A DNA stretch of 19,135 bases, from the NCBI GenBank assembly GCA_002887195.1, contig PJAB01000916.1:1-19135 (forward strand), in the 5' to 3' direction. How positions within the stretch are numbered: the first letter of the stretch is position 1; each line of letters starts with the position of its first letter. Of the stretch, positions 9,175 to 16,721 are shown one piece after another. The notes beneath the pieces are model-generated. The model made no database searches, had not been told where the DNA came from, and saw only the letters and a program-made list of their open reading frames with translations. The position numbers and the translations under genes are program-made. Source of the stretch: Chrysochromulina parva. Lineage: Eukaryota > Haptophyta > Prymnesiales > Chrysochromulinaceae.

Positions 9175-12100
9175 TCAAACAGCTGTATCGCCCATCAGCG
9201 CAGCCTTCGCCTCCGCAGGCTCCTCCTCTTGCCCTTCCACCACATCGTTATCGAGGCCGGGCAGCACTGGGATCGTGCGGCGTAGCACCTGCAGCTGGTT
9301 CTTTGTGAACGTGTCCTTTGTCAACGTGCCGTCTTGACAGGTTCCCTCGACGATGAAGCGCGAACCGCTGATCGGCCTGACGCGCCGCACGGTCACGTCA
9401 ATGACGCCATCGCCCACGCCTGGTTGGCCCCAGCGGCTTGCAAGCAAAGGCTCCTCCTCCTCGCGCTTTGCCTTGGCTGTGAACAACGAGAACTGGCGAG
9501 AGCTCATGCGGGCTGCACTCGCATCGGAAGCGGCGGAAGCGGCGGCATCCAAGGGGATTGAGGCGGCAAGCGTCGCATCGCCCGTGTAGGTCAGGGACGC
9601 GCGCGGCGCCGCCGTATCGTCGGGCAAGCAGTGCTGAGATCGCAGGTGTCGCTCGAGGTCAGGCCGGGAGACGAATCCCGGTGGGCAAGCGCCGACCTTG
9701 CACCTGCGAGATCGCGACGAGATCGCGACGAGATCGCGACGAGAGGGGGCACGCGTGAGTTCGGGAGTAAGAGCCAGCAAAGAGCAGTGAGCGCGTGGCG
9801 GGCGGCGGACGGCGTGAGGGGGGCAGGCAAGCGGCGGCCGCGGTGGCTGGTGCCTGGCGCATGATCAGAATGGATTAGCATGATGCTTGGTTCATCACAA
9901 CGGGTCAGTTGAGAGAAAGATGCATATTCATCACATCAGCGCCGGTGGCAGGAAGGTGGCCGGCGCGGCCGTTGCTGGCAAGGGCCGCCTCCATAACTCC
10001 CCGCCGCGCGCACCAGTATGGAGTCAGCTTGATGTGCGGATCTCGCAGCAGCGCGGCTTCGGTGCACAGGTGACAGAGCAGGTAGGTGTCACGATGCATC
10101 GTGCCGCGCTCACGCGGTCTTTCCCACAGCTCTTTCGGCCAGAGCGATTTGGCGATGCGCGGGTCGAGGTCCAATACGTCCTGGCCTCCGGGGACCACCG
10201 AGTAGCCATTCTTCTCCATGTGCTCGCGCCGCGACGCCATGTCTTCGCGCTCGAGTTCGTCCAGAGCTGGCTGGCGCAGCGGATAGGGCTGCAGCCGCGA
10301 GCGCTTCTTAGCAGGGGAAGCGCCGGCAAGGGAGACCAATGCGGTGCTCGTGCTGCCCGTGGCCACGAGCGCGCTGGAGCTCTGGACGAACTCTGTCGCG
10401 GAGGGCACACCGCTGGCGATGGCGCTGCGCCCGCGCCCCCGTCCTCGGCCTCGTCCTCGGCCCGCGCGACCGCGACCGCTGAGCGCCTCTCCGAGCCCCG
10501 CCTCCTGCGCCGCCTTCTGCTCTGCAAGCGCGGCCTGCGCCCCAGCCATCCCACTCTCCAACTTGTCGGTGGAGCACGGACGCTTGGGCGCCGTCTTGGG
10601 CGCGGACGGCAGCCGTGGTTTCGGATGATCCAGGGCCGCCGCCGCTGCCGCCGCCTGCGGCGTGGCCACTTCAGCGACCTCGTCCCATTCGACCTCGACT
10701 TCATCGCCGCCCCACTCGTCGCCCTCGTCGTCCTCTTCCCAGTACGTACCTGAGGCGGCCGAGGCGGCTGAGGCGCGGCCGGAGCCACCACCGCCGCCGC
10801 CGGAGCCTACCAGCGGGGCCCCAAGCGCCGTTGTGGGCGCCAGCGGACGGTACTTCGGACGGCCAGTCACGGCGCCTTCCCACGGGTTGTGCTCGAACAC
10901 ATGCGCAGGCGGCGGGCCGGCGTCGCCCCACACGCCGCAATCGAAGACATCGAGGCCGCCGAGGCAATGCCCGGCGGAAGCATCGAGAGCTGCGACCATG
11001 TGCGCCGTGAGCGCAGTAGTGTACACCTGCGCTCGCGAGGAGAGCAGGGCGCGCTGGTGAGGCAAGCAAATAGCACGGGGCACCGGGCACCGGTGGGGGA
11101 TGCAGATGGCGCATGATCAGAATGGATTAGCATGATGCTTGGTTCGTCACAACGGGTCAGTTGAGAGAAAGATGCATGATTCATCACATCAGCGCCGGTG
11201 GCAGGCAGGTGGCCGGCGCGCGTCTCGCCAGACGGTCAGTCGAAATTCAGGTGGGAATGTCGGGTGTCTCCAAGGTGTAACCACCGGATCAGACTGGGGC
11301 GACATGTAGTGACATCTTCCCGGCTGGCGAGGCGCACAGGGGCAGAGCACAGGGGCAGAGCACAGGGACAGAGTGCAGATGGGCCCGAGGGAAGCGGCAA
11401 CGAGAGTAGGCGAGAGGCGCAGGGCACTTGGCGCGGCCTACCCGCAGGTCTGATAGCCCACCCACCGCCGCGTCCGGCCGCCCGTCTGACGCGAAGCAGT
11501 TGCCGAGCCACACGATGGGCGCGCTCACCATCTCGGGCACGGCGCCGCGCCGCCGCCCGTCGACATAGAAGGTCGTGCTGCCGGGGATGCCGACGGCGGC
11601 GATCGAGTGCCAGCCGTGAGGCAGCGACTGAAGATCAAAGCGGTCGAGACACACGACGCGCTCTGTGCCAGGCGGAGCATCCCACTCGACCGCGAGACGC
11701 ACCGCTGGCCGACCATCGATGGCGGCGCCTTCGTAGTCCTCGACGAACGCCACGTGGCACACGGGCAACACGGGAGCCGCCCCGCCCTCGGCAGGTGCGC
11801 CCGGCGCTGACTGTGTGCCCAATCCCATGGCGAGCACCCAGTCACACCGGCGGATGCTGTCTCGCCCGTGCCGCGGCGGGAGCGGCAGCTGCACCCAGCA
11901 GCTGATGGTCCACTGGCTGCCGATGATGAGCGACGAGCGACGAGGCGCCTCCTTGCCCACTGCTGTGCCCTGAGGTAGGGCCTCGAAGCCGATGGCGGCG
12001 CGAGGGTTGCTCGAGCGCACCTGGCGGCGGAGATACACCGCTGTTGTTGGTCCATCGCTGCGGTCAAAGGGTCCGCGTAGCATATCCGAGCGCCCTGATC

Positions 12101-12293
12101 GCTCTGATCGCTCATCGAGCGACAGATCGTACAGCAGGGGCCGCAGCCGGGTTGGTGGGCGTGGCCTGGTGGCTGCAGCGAGGAGCGAGGGCTTGAAGAC
12201 GAGGCGCAAGGCGAGCGGTACCGCCTCTCCGTCAAGCTCCTGCGTTTTCGTCGACGGCTCGCGCACGTCGGCAGACCCCACGTTTGACGACAT
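9175..12293 (-). CDS. LamG-like / RG-rich / C2H2 zinc-finger protein, three exons, snoRNA host
   Basis: Exons 12293-11442, 11026-10014 and 9703-9175. Intron 1 is 11027-11441 (GTAGGC...GCGCAG, phase 0); intron 2 is 9704-10013 (GTGCGC...CTCGCAG, phase 2). Product is 797 residues. Residues about 125-300 resemble a LamG/concanavalin-like jelly roll: WTISCWVQLPLP, HGWHSIAAVG, TTFYVDGRRRG, and GGLSDLR joined by splicing to VYTTALTAHMVAAL, the typical end of such a domain. An acidic WEEDDEGDEW stretch, an RGRGRGRGRGR tract (about 467-484) and a basic KKRSR follow. Splicing of intron 2 creates YWCKVGACPPGFV...HLRSQH, a full C2H2 finger (C623, C628, H641, H646), with CHLC just upstream. The C-terminal region is unrecognised. 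The RG tract and basic cluster suggest a nuclear RNA- or DNA-associated protein; that is inference. I know no family with this combination. Start choice (12293 or an in-frame ATG 36 nt upstream) is uncertain. Confidence 0.75.
9855..9967 (-). repeat. Intronic duplicated segment, copy 1 (in intron 2)
   Basis: Near-identical to 11107-11220: three differences in about 113 bp (one substitution in the C' box, one single-base indel, one substitution upstream of the RNA stem). It contains the snoRNA-like element plus 24 bp of 5' flank. Homology stops one base past the 3' side of the stem. Confidence 0.95.
9856..9943 (-). ncRNA. Candidate C/D-box snoRNA in intron 2 of the LamG/zinc-finger gene
   Basis: 88 nt on the sense strand of the host. 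Order: terminal stem GGCGC (9943-9939), C box GUGAUGA (9934-9928), 19-nt spacer, D' box CUGA (9908-9905), 6 nt, C' box GUGAUGA (9898-9892), 23-nt spacer, D box CUGA (9868-9865), closing stem GCGCC (9860-9856). Length, box order, spacing and intronic position all fit methylation-guide snoRNAs. The stretch before D ends GCTAATCCATT, which would pair with AATGGATTAGC. The intron acceptor is about 150 nt downstream. Weak point: four unpaired bases lie between the stem and each of the C and D boxes. Confidence 0.7.
11107..11220 (-). repeat. Intronic duplicated segment, copy 2 (in intron 1)
   Basis: Copy of the segment at 9855-9967, same orientation, about 1.25 kb away in the other intron of the same gene. 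The flanking intron sequences are otherwise unrelated. Confidence 0.95.
11108..11196 (-). ncRNA. Candidate C/D-box snoRNA in intron 1 of the LamG/zinc-finger gene
   Basis: 89 nt with the same layout as the copy in intron 2: stem GGCGC (11196-11192), C GUGAUGA (11187-11181), D' CUGA (11160-11157), C' GUGACGA (11150-11144, one change; C' boxes are often degenerate), D CUGA (11120-11117), stem GCGCC (11112-11108). The stretches directly 5' of D' and D, where guides pair with rRNA, are identical in the two copies. The acceptor is about 80 nt downstream of the RNA, a common distance for intronic C/D snoRNAs. Confidence 0.68.
11335..11373. repeat. 13-bp tandem repeat x3 in intron 1
   Basis: CACAGGGGCAGAG repeated three times (the last with one mismatch), inside intron 1 of the LamG gene between the donor and the snoRNA-like element. 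Confidence 0.85.
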
Positions 12294-12304
12294 TTTCACG
12301 ATCC

Positions 12305-12398
12305 TGTGGCAGGAGAGAGACTGGCGCACGTCGGCGCCTGAGAGGCGCTCTTGTGGCAGGAGAGAGACTGGCGCACGTCGGCGCCTGAGAGGCGCTCT
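12305..12398. repeat. 47-bp tandem duplication upstream of the LamG/zinc-finger gene
   Basis: Two perfect 47-bp units (12305-12351, 12352-12398). The word GCACGTCGGC also occurs at about 12263 and 12433, so a shorter repeat was probably expanded. It starts 12 nt upstream of the chosen start codon, hence in the 5' leader or promoter. Confidence 0.9.
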
Positions 12399-12483
12399 TG
12401 TGACTTGTCCGGGGTGTCACAGGGTCACACGGCACGTCGGCGCCTGTGAAATTTTTACCCGGCTGTGAATTAGAAGGAGGAGT

Positions 12484-13524
12484 TTAATAACTTGTAGCAC
12501 GCGAGTCGGATCCTCGGCAGTTCAAGATTGGCGAATCGTTGCTGCAGTTGCATGGTAACGACGCATCCCAGCCAGTTCTGAGTTCCATGGGAGCGCATGC
12601 ACCATAGATAGTCTCGGTCATGCAAGCGCCGTTGGCGATGATGATCTCAAACGTATGTCCAGTTTGCACGTGGAAGCGCGACTTATGCCCGCCCAAGTTT
12701 GTTTGGCCCATAAGCACTTGGAGGGAGTCAAAACCAGCCGCGCGCGTCGCGTTCGCAAAATACAAATCGTGCCGCGGGATCCCGAGTACATCAACGGCGT
12801 GCCCAGTGCCTTGGGCCCGCAACGACTTACCGATGTTGATGAAGATGCCAGATCCTGGCATAGGCCAGAACCAGCAGCCATAAGGGTACCCATGGAAATT
12901 GCCTTCGGGTGTGACAGTTGACTCGACCCTCATCACTTCCACCCACGAGTCATTTGCATAGAAGGTTCGGTTGCGCACTGATTGCAAGCCAGCGAAGAGG
13001 TTGCGTCCGCTGAGTCTCAGTCGCGAGCGTTCTGCACCGGAACGGACCATCTCATCTGCGGACGTCCCGTGTTTCGTTTCATCGAAGAAGTTGGGGATGG
13101 GCGTCCAGATGTGGGCGGACCCAGCTGCCCATCCCGGCCGGTACCGCATATCGGCGTTCGCCTCACTCGTTTGACGTAGCCAGCTGCTACAGTTCTGATC
13201 TGCACATTGAGGCAGTTGAGATGCGTTGCCGTGTTTCGACCAGGGATTAGTCTCGCACCGGTGTGTATTCGTCGGGAGCAGTCCAGGGTAAAACATGATG
13301 AGGTTGCGCAAGTTGAAAGGAAGTGGCACCGCTGTTCGATACACGCGGGTCAGGTAGCCAAACCAAGGAGAGGAGTCATTGTACACCAGGAGCGGCAGAT
13401 GCGAAAAGAGCTTCATCAACTCGCCGGTTTCGCAAAGAGCAAAACATTGACAATCTGGCGGACGCCACGCGTTTTGCCACGGCGACTCTTGCACAATGTC
13501 CAAGGCCATGCCTGTGAGGTGCAT
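12484..13524 (-). CDS. Cysteine-containing, multiply N-glycosylated secreted-type protein, family not recognised
   Basis: Open for 346 residues from the ATG at 13524 to TAA at 12484; the true N terminus is unresolved. No signal peptide is visible at this start, but eight or so N-glycosylation sequons (NDS, NAS, NCS, NRT, NAT) and many Cys and Trp strongly suggest an ER-lumen, cell-surface or extracellular protein. Notable blocks: GYPYGCWFWPMPGSGIFINI in the middle, and a Cys-rich C-terminal block with GACAPMELRTGW, ASLPCNCSND and ILNC. I think similar blocks occur in uncharacterised algal proteins, from memory only. A second, overlapping frame upstream (13610-13527) reads like protein (FVFVGEGADTLDVALARQLA) and would flow into this frame if one base were missing near 13534-13538. 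So the 5' end may be frameshifted, mis-sequenced or spliced from an exon I cannot see. Confidence 0.65.
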   Translation of the reverse strand: MHLTGMALDIVQESPWQNAWRPPDCQCFALCETGELMKLFSHLPLLVYNDSSPWFGYLTRVYRTAVPLPFNLRNLIMFYPGLLPTNTHRCETNPWSKHGNASQLPQCADQNCSSWLRQTSEANADMRYRPGWAAGSAHIWTPIPNFFDETKHGTSADEMVRSGAERSRLRLSGRNLFAGLQSVRNRTFYANDSWVEVMRVESTVTPEGNFHGYPYGCWFWPMPGSGIFINIGKSLRAQGTGHAVDVLGIPRHDLYFANATRAAGFDSLQVLMGQTNLGGHKSRFHVQTGHTFEIIIANGACMTETIYGACAPMELRTGWDASLPCNCSNDSPILNCRGSDSRATSY

Positions 13525-14748
13525 CACGATGTGGTTGCGAGCTGGCGAGCCAGCGCGACGTCGAGTGTGTCGGCGCCCTCTCCCACAAAGACGAACCGGT
13601 AAAAAGACACCTACCGGTACCGGGGTGGCGTTGTTGGTGGGTTTGGTTGGTTGTGAGATTCGTCTGTGTGCCTTTGTGCGTCCGCGTGTCCCGTGTGTCC
13701 CGTGTGTGTCCCGGCTCCCCCCGGTGTCTTTTTACCGGTACCCGGTATGTACATGTACCACAGTACAGTAAGTAACTCCGTGAAGGGGCGCGAAACCATC
13801 CATTTTGGAACACACACACAAATACGGGGCCGGGGACTCCCGCTCGGCCCGACCGAAGATGAGCGGCCTGGGGATCTTACGCATATTTTGCTGGTGCACG
13901 GAGCCGATCCTGCAGCCGAACGCCCTAAAGTTGTGAAAAGGGGCGCGTCACCGCGTGGGCACTCACGCCCCTCCGGCCTCCGCGGCCGCCGCGGGCCCTG
14001 CTCCGCGGCAAGCGGCACGTCCAAAACACGACCACCTGTCGGGCGCACCGCGCACTCACGTCCGGATCCGGAAAGGATGCGTCCGGCGAGCACCATGCCG
14101 GCGGCGCGAGGACCACCGAGAAACCGAGACGAGAAACCAGACATGAATATTAACATGATCATAACCCTTGGTACGGTACATAATTGAGAGAAGAACTCTC
14201 AGGGTGTTCCTTATCTTTTCCTAGTTCCAAGGGCCTAGTTCCTGCCCCGGGTAGTCGACCTGTCGACGGCCTCTTGGGAAGTGACGGGGGTTCTCTATAG
14301 AGCGGGGGGTAATCAAGTTGCCCCGCGCGCGTTTTTCAGCCCGCCGCAGGCGCGATTTTTTTGTTCCTGCTCGAGACGGGCCGCACCTATTAGGCGTTTT
14401 ATCTGTTACATGTTTAGCATAATAAATGAAGAGCACCAATCTGAATTCTGATCTAACGCTTTCAAGTTAGCCTTGGCTGGTACTCGTACCCAACACCCGA
14501 AGGTAACCCACGGGACCAGGTTGGGAAGTGGGGAACGAGGTACAGTCAACAGTGGACCCGTAGTACGAAATTTCTACTATGTACTATGCACCCCTCCGCT
14601 CCCTTCCATGGCTTTTTCATGATTGTCAGCACATGTCCTCGCAAAGCTCGCGCCTCCACGATGTTATGTATGTCAGTACTAACAACACTCATGCAACCCC
14701 CAGAGCAAGGAAGCACAGAGCACAGAGCACAGAGCACTGAGTGTATTC
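13525..14748. other. Region without a convincing gene, 1.2 kb
   Basis: Contains the unresolved 5' part of the secreted-type gene, the inverted repeat at 13595-13739, and then mixed GC- and AT-rich stretches. A 183-codon minus frame (13611-14162) begins hydrophobically (MIMLIFMSGF) but becomes low-complexity and runs into the inverted repeat, so I do not call it. I see no tRNA, rRNA or other structured RNA. Confidence 0.5.
13595..13739. repeat. 145-bp element bounded by 17-bp perfect inverted repeats
   Basis: ACCGGTAAAAAGACACC at 13595-13611 and its exact reverse complement at 13723-13739. Each arm also adjoins the direct word TACCGGTACC (13612 and 13733). The interior is GT-rich (GTGTCCCGTGTGTCC repeats). 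It resembles a MITE or a hairpin-forming insertion; I found no clear target-site duplication. The left arm abuts the 5' end of the secreted-type gene. Confidence 0.7.
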
Positions 14749-15378
14749 TCAGGCCACCACCTTCTCGCGACCTGGCGACCCACCGCTTGGCTCTTGCTGC
14801 TCGCGCGATGTGCGTGTGCGTCTACTCAGATTGCGTAGTTCGAGACGTGTGCGGGTAGCGGTGCTGGTGAAAGCGTCACTGTCCGTAGGCTGCTCGTCCT
14901 GACGATCCTGATCATCGAGCGGCTCACAGCGTAGCGGCTCGCGCAGGAGCGGAATGATTTTGGATGAAGCATTTGTATCATCATCCGGAAGCACCATCGG
15001 CCTTGCGTTCTCAGGCGGAGGTGCCGACGAGAACCACCCAGACCACCGTGGTTTTCGGATTGGTGTTGCCATCATGGCAGCCATTAGGTCACGAGGTGCC
15101 TCATTTGGGCGAGGGGTCTCTGGGCGTGGGTCCTCGACCTCCATCGTGATTGTGCGCGAGCCAAGAACAGACCGTCTTTTCGTAATCCTGGACGATTTTG
15201 ACGAGACATACATTACGAAAGATTTTGGTGTAAGCGCTTGAAATACGCCGTACACCGAGGCCTCGACCCACTTTCGACTTTGAGGCCACTGAGCACTCAC
15301 TGATGGATACATGTTCATGTACCCAGGCAGCAGGCACCCACCGGCCTGCAGGGAGAGGGACCCGCAGCTCCGATCCAC
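14749..15378 (-). CDS. Possible hypothetical protein, 209 codons
   Basis: Longest frame in this stretch. No domain recognised. A central basic segment (SSRITKRRSVLGSR) is followed by a Pro-rich acidic part and a Ser/Thr/Arg-rich tail. Codon third positions are much less GC-biased than in the known genes, which weakens the case, though the neighbouring Gln-rich gene is similar. A CAG acceptor-like site lies just upstream on the minus strand (near 15400), so this could be a terminal exon instead of a whole gene. An internal ATG 20 codons in is an alternative start. Confidence 0.35.
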   Translation of the reverse strand: MDRSCGSLSLQAGGCLLPGYMNMYPSVSAQWPQSRKWVEASVYGVFQALTPKSFVMYVSSKSSRITKRRSVLGSRTITMEVEDPRPETPRPNEAPRDLMAAMMATPIRKPRWSGWFSSAPPPENARPMVLPDDDTNASSKIIPLLREPLRCEPLDDQDRQDEQPTDSDAFTSTATRTRLELRNLSRRTRTSREQQEPSGGSPGREKVVA

Positions 15379-15735
15379 CGCACCGAGAAGGGAGCGCGGA
15401 TCTGCGACGAGAGGTGAGAAGGGCCCATCACGAGTCGATACGCATCACCCTACCTTTCTTTTACTTCCCAGATCCCACAGAAGACTGACGGAGACTTTGC
15501 ACTTTCACCGCCCGAAGCGGCTGCACATCGATCATCGTCTAACATCGTCTGAGCTTGGGAGTCCTCAGACCGATAAGTTACTTCTTACTTCACTTCTTAC
15601 TTCCATACTTGCCACGATGCCACGTTCGTTGACTGCCTCCTCTGCGACGGTCGGTATACATCCCCTCAGTGTCCACATCGGACTTGTGCATCGTAGCGCC
15701 AAAGTATACATCCCCTCGGCATGGCCTTCCAACAT
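15379..15735. other. Intergenic region with short direct repeats
   Basis: No gene supported. Holds a cluster of TTACTTC words (about 15580-15605) and a 14-bp direct repeat GTATACATCCCCTC at 15654-15667 and 15704-15717, 50 bp apart. It lies downstream of the Gln-rich gene and upstream of the weak ORF, so it may hold that ORF's promoter. Confidence 0.5.
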
Positions 15736-16437
15736 TTAACAAGATAAGTTATCGGTCTCGTGCTGTGTTGGCGTATACCGTGTGCGCATCGCCTGCTGCT
15801 GCTGCATCGTCTTACCCCTGCCCGTAGGCTGTTCGGCCAGCTGCGGTTGCTGCTGCTGCTGCTGCAAGTACAGCTGCTCCGCATACTGCTGCTGCAGCTG
15901 CCGATGTGCACCGTCGATGCGACGCTTGCGCTCAATATCGTGTTCGAGGGGGGCAGCTGACTGCTGTTGCAGCTGCTTTAGCCGATGCTGTTGCTGCCGT
16001 TGTTGCTGCTCGAGCTGTAGCTGGTCTGCGTAGTATGGGTGTGGTGTTTGTTGGTGCTGGTGCTTCAGCTGCTGCTCGAGCAGGTGCTCCTGCACCATGG
16101 TCATCGTGAGTGGTACCTTCTGACCGTTTGGGAGCGTGACAAGCTGGCCAAGGTGGTAATGCTCCTGCAGACTTTGCTCGTAGGCTTGCTGCTGCGCTGC
16201 CCATGCCTGCTGCTGCTGGATGGTCTGAGGCGCCAACATATCGTCTCTCACATACGCCTCCTGGCGCTTTTGCTGAAGAGCCACTCGTTTGCGGTCTTGA
16301 TCGCCTCTGAGCTGGTGGTGGTCCGCCCATGTCTCACGGTCAGAAGGACGACCGGCCTGGCGATTAAGCGCATCTACCGCGGCCTCGCCGTGCTTCGTGT
16401 TCGAGCGCGAGTCGCGTCGGTCCATCGAGAAGCCCAT
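15736..16437 (-). CDS. Glutamine-rich coiled-coil protein, function unknown
   Basis: 233 residues from the ATG at 16437 (MGFSMDRRDSRS); the frame is open to 16668, but that part runs through tandem repeats and is not protein-like. A second ATG lies four codons in. The N-terminal part is charged (KRVALQQKRQEAYVRDDMLA), followed by long Gln-rich helix-forming stretches with hydrophobic spacing (LLEQQLKHQHQQ, QLQLEQQQRQQQHRLKQLQQQ), which predict coiled coil. Embedded is a short non-repetitive block, HLGQLVTLPNGQKVPLTMTM. No known domain. The CAG runs are interrupted, which favours a real protein over a pure microsatellite. It lies tandem to and about 285 bp downstream of BBS8. A role in the cilium would be guesswork. 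Confidence 0.5.
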   Translation of the reverse strand: MGFSMDRRDSRSNTKHGEAAVDALNRQAGRPSDRETWADHHQLRGDQDRKRVALQQKRQEAYVRDDMLAPQTIQQQQAWAAQQQAYEQSLQEHYHLGQLVTLPNGQKVPLTMTMVQEHLLEQQLKHQHQQTPHPYYADQLQLEQQQRQQQHRLKQLQQQSAAPLEHDIERKRRIDGAHRQLQQQYAEQLYLQQQQQQPQLAEQPTGRGKTMQQQQAMRTRYTPTQHETDNLSC

Positions 16438-16507
16438 GGATGGGTCGCTCCTCGTTCGCGCGCTACGGCCAAGCGATAGGCGTGCTAAGAGGTTGTTTGT
16501 TCGTGAT

Positions 16508-16541
16508 GTGTTCGGCCAAGCGATGTGTTCGGCCGAGCGGT
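16508..16541. repeat. 17-bp tandem repeat between BBS8 and the Gln-rich gene
   Basis: GTGTTCGGCCAAGCGAT followed by a copy with three changes; related CGGCCAAGCGAT also at 16466-16477, and further degenerate units toward 16570. It sits upstream of the Gln-rich gene. Confidence 0.8.
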
Positions 16542-16721
16542 GTGCGTGTACGTCCAAGCGGAGTGCGTGTTGGTGTTCGTTTCGGTGTTTCGGACCATTT
16601 TCGTTTTCGCATTTCCTTTTCGGGTACATGTCCCGAGACACTCCACTGTGGAAACGACGACGACGCATCTAGATCTACGTCTGCTGCTTGCCTGCGGTTC
16701 TTTTGGGAGGAGGCCCGAACC

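Noticed and set aside
13611..14162. 183-codon minus-strand frame with a hydrophobic start, considered as a first exon of the secreted-type gene
   Set aside because: After the first 20 residues it is low-complexity, and it passes through the GT-rich interior of the inverted repeat. No splice pair joins it convincingly to the gene.
15785..16210. CAG/CTG runs considered as a CRISPR-like or satellite array
   Set aside because: The runs are irregular, interrupted by non-Gln codons and in frame within one ORF; there are no spacers of constant length.
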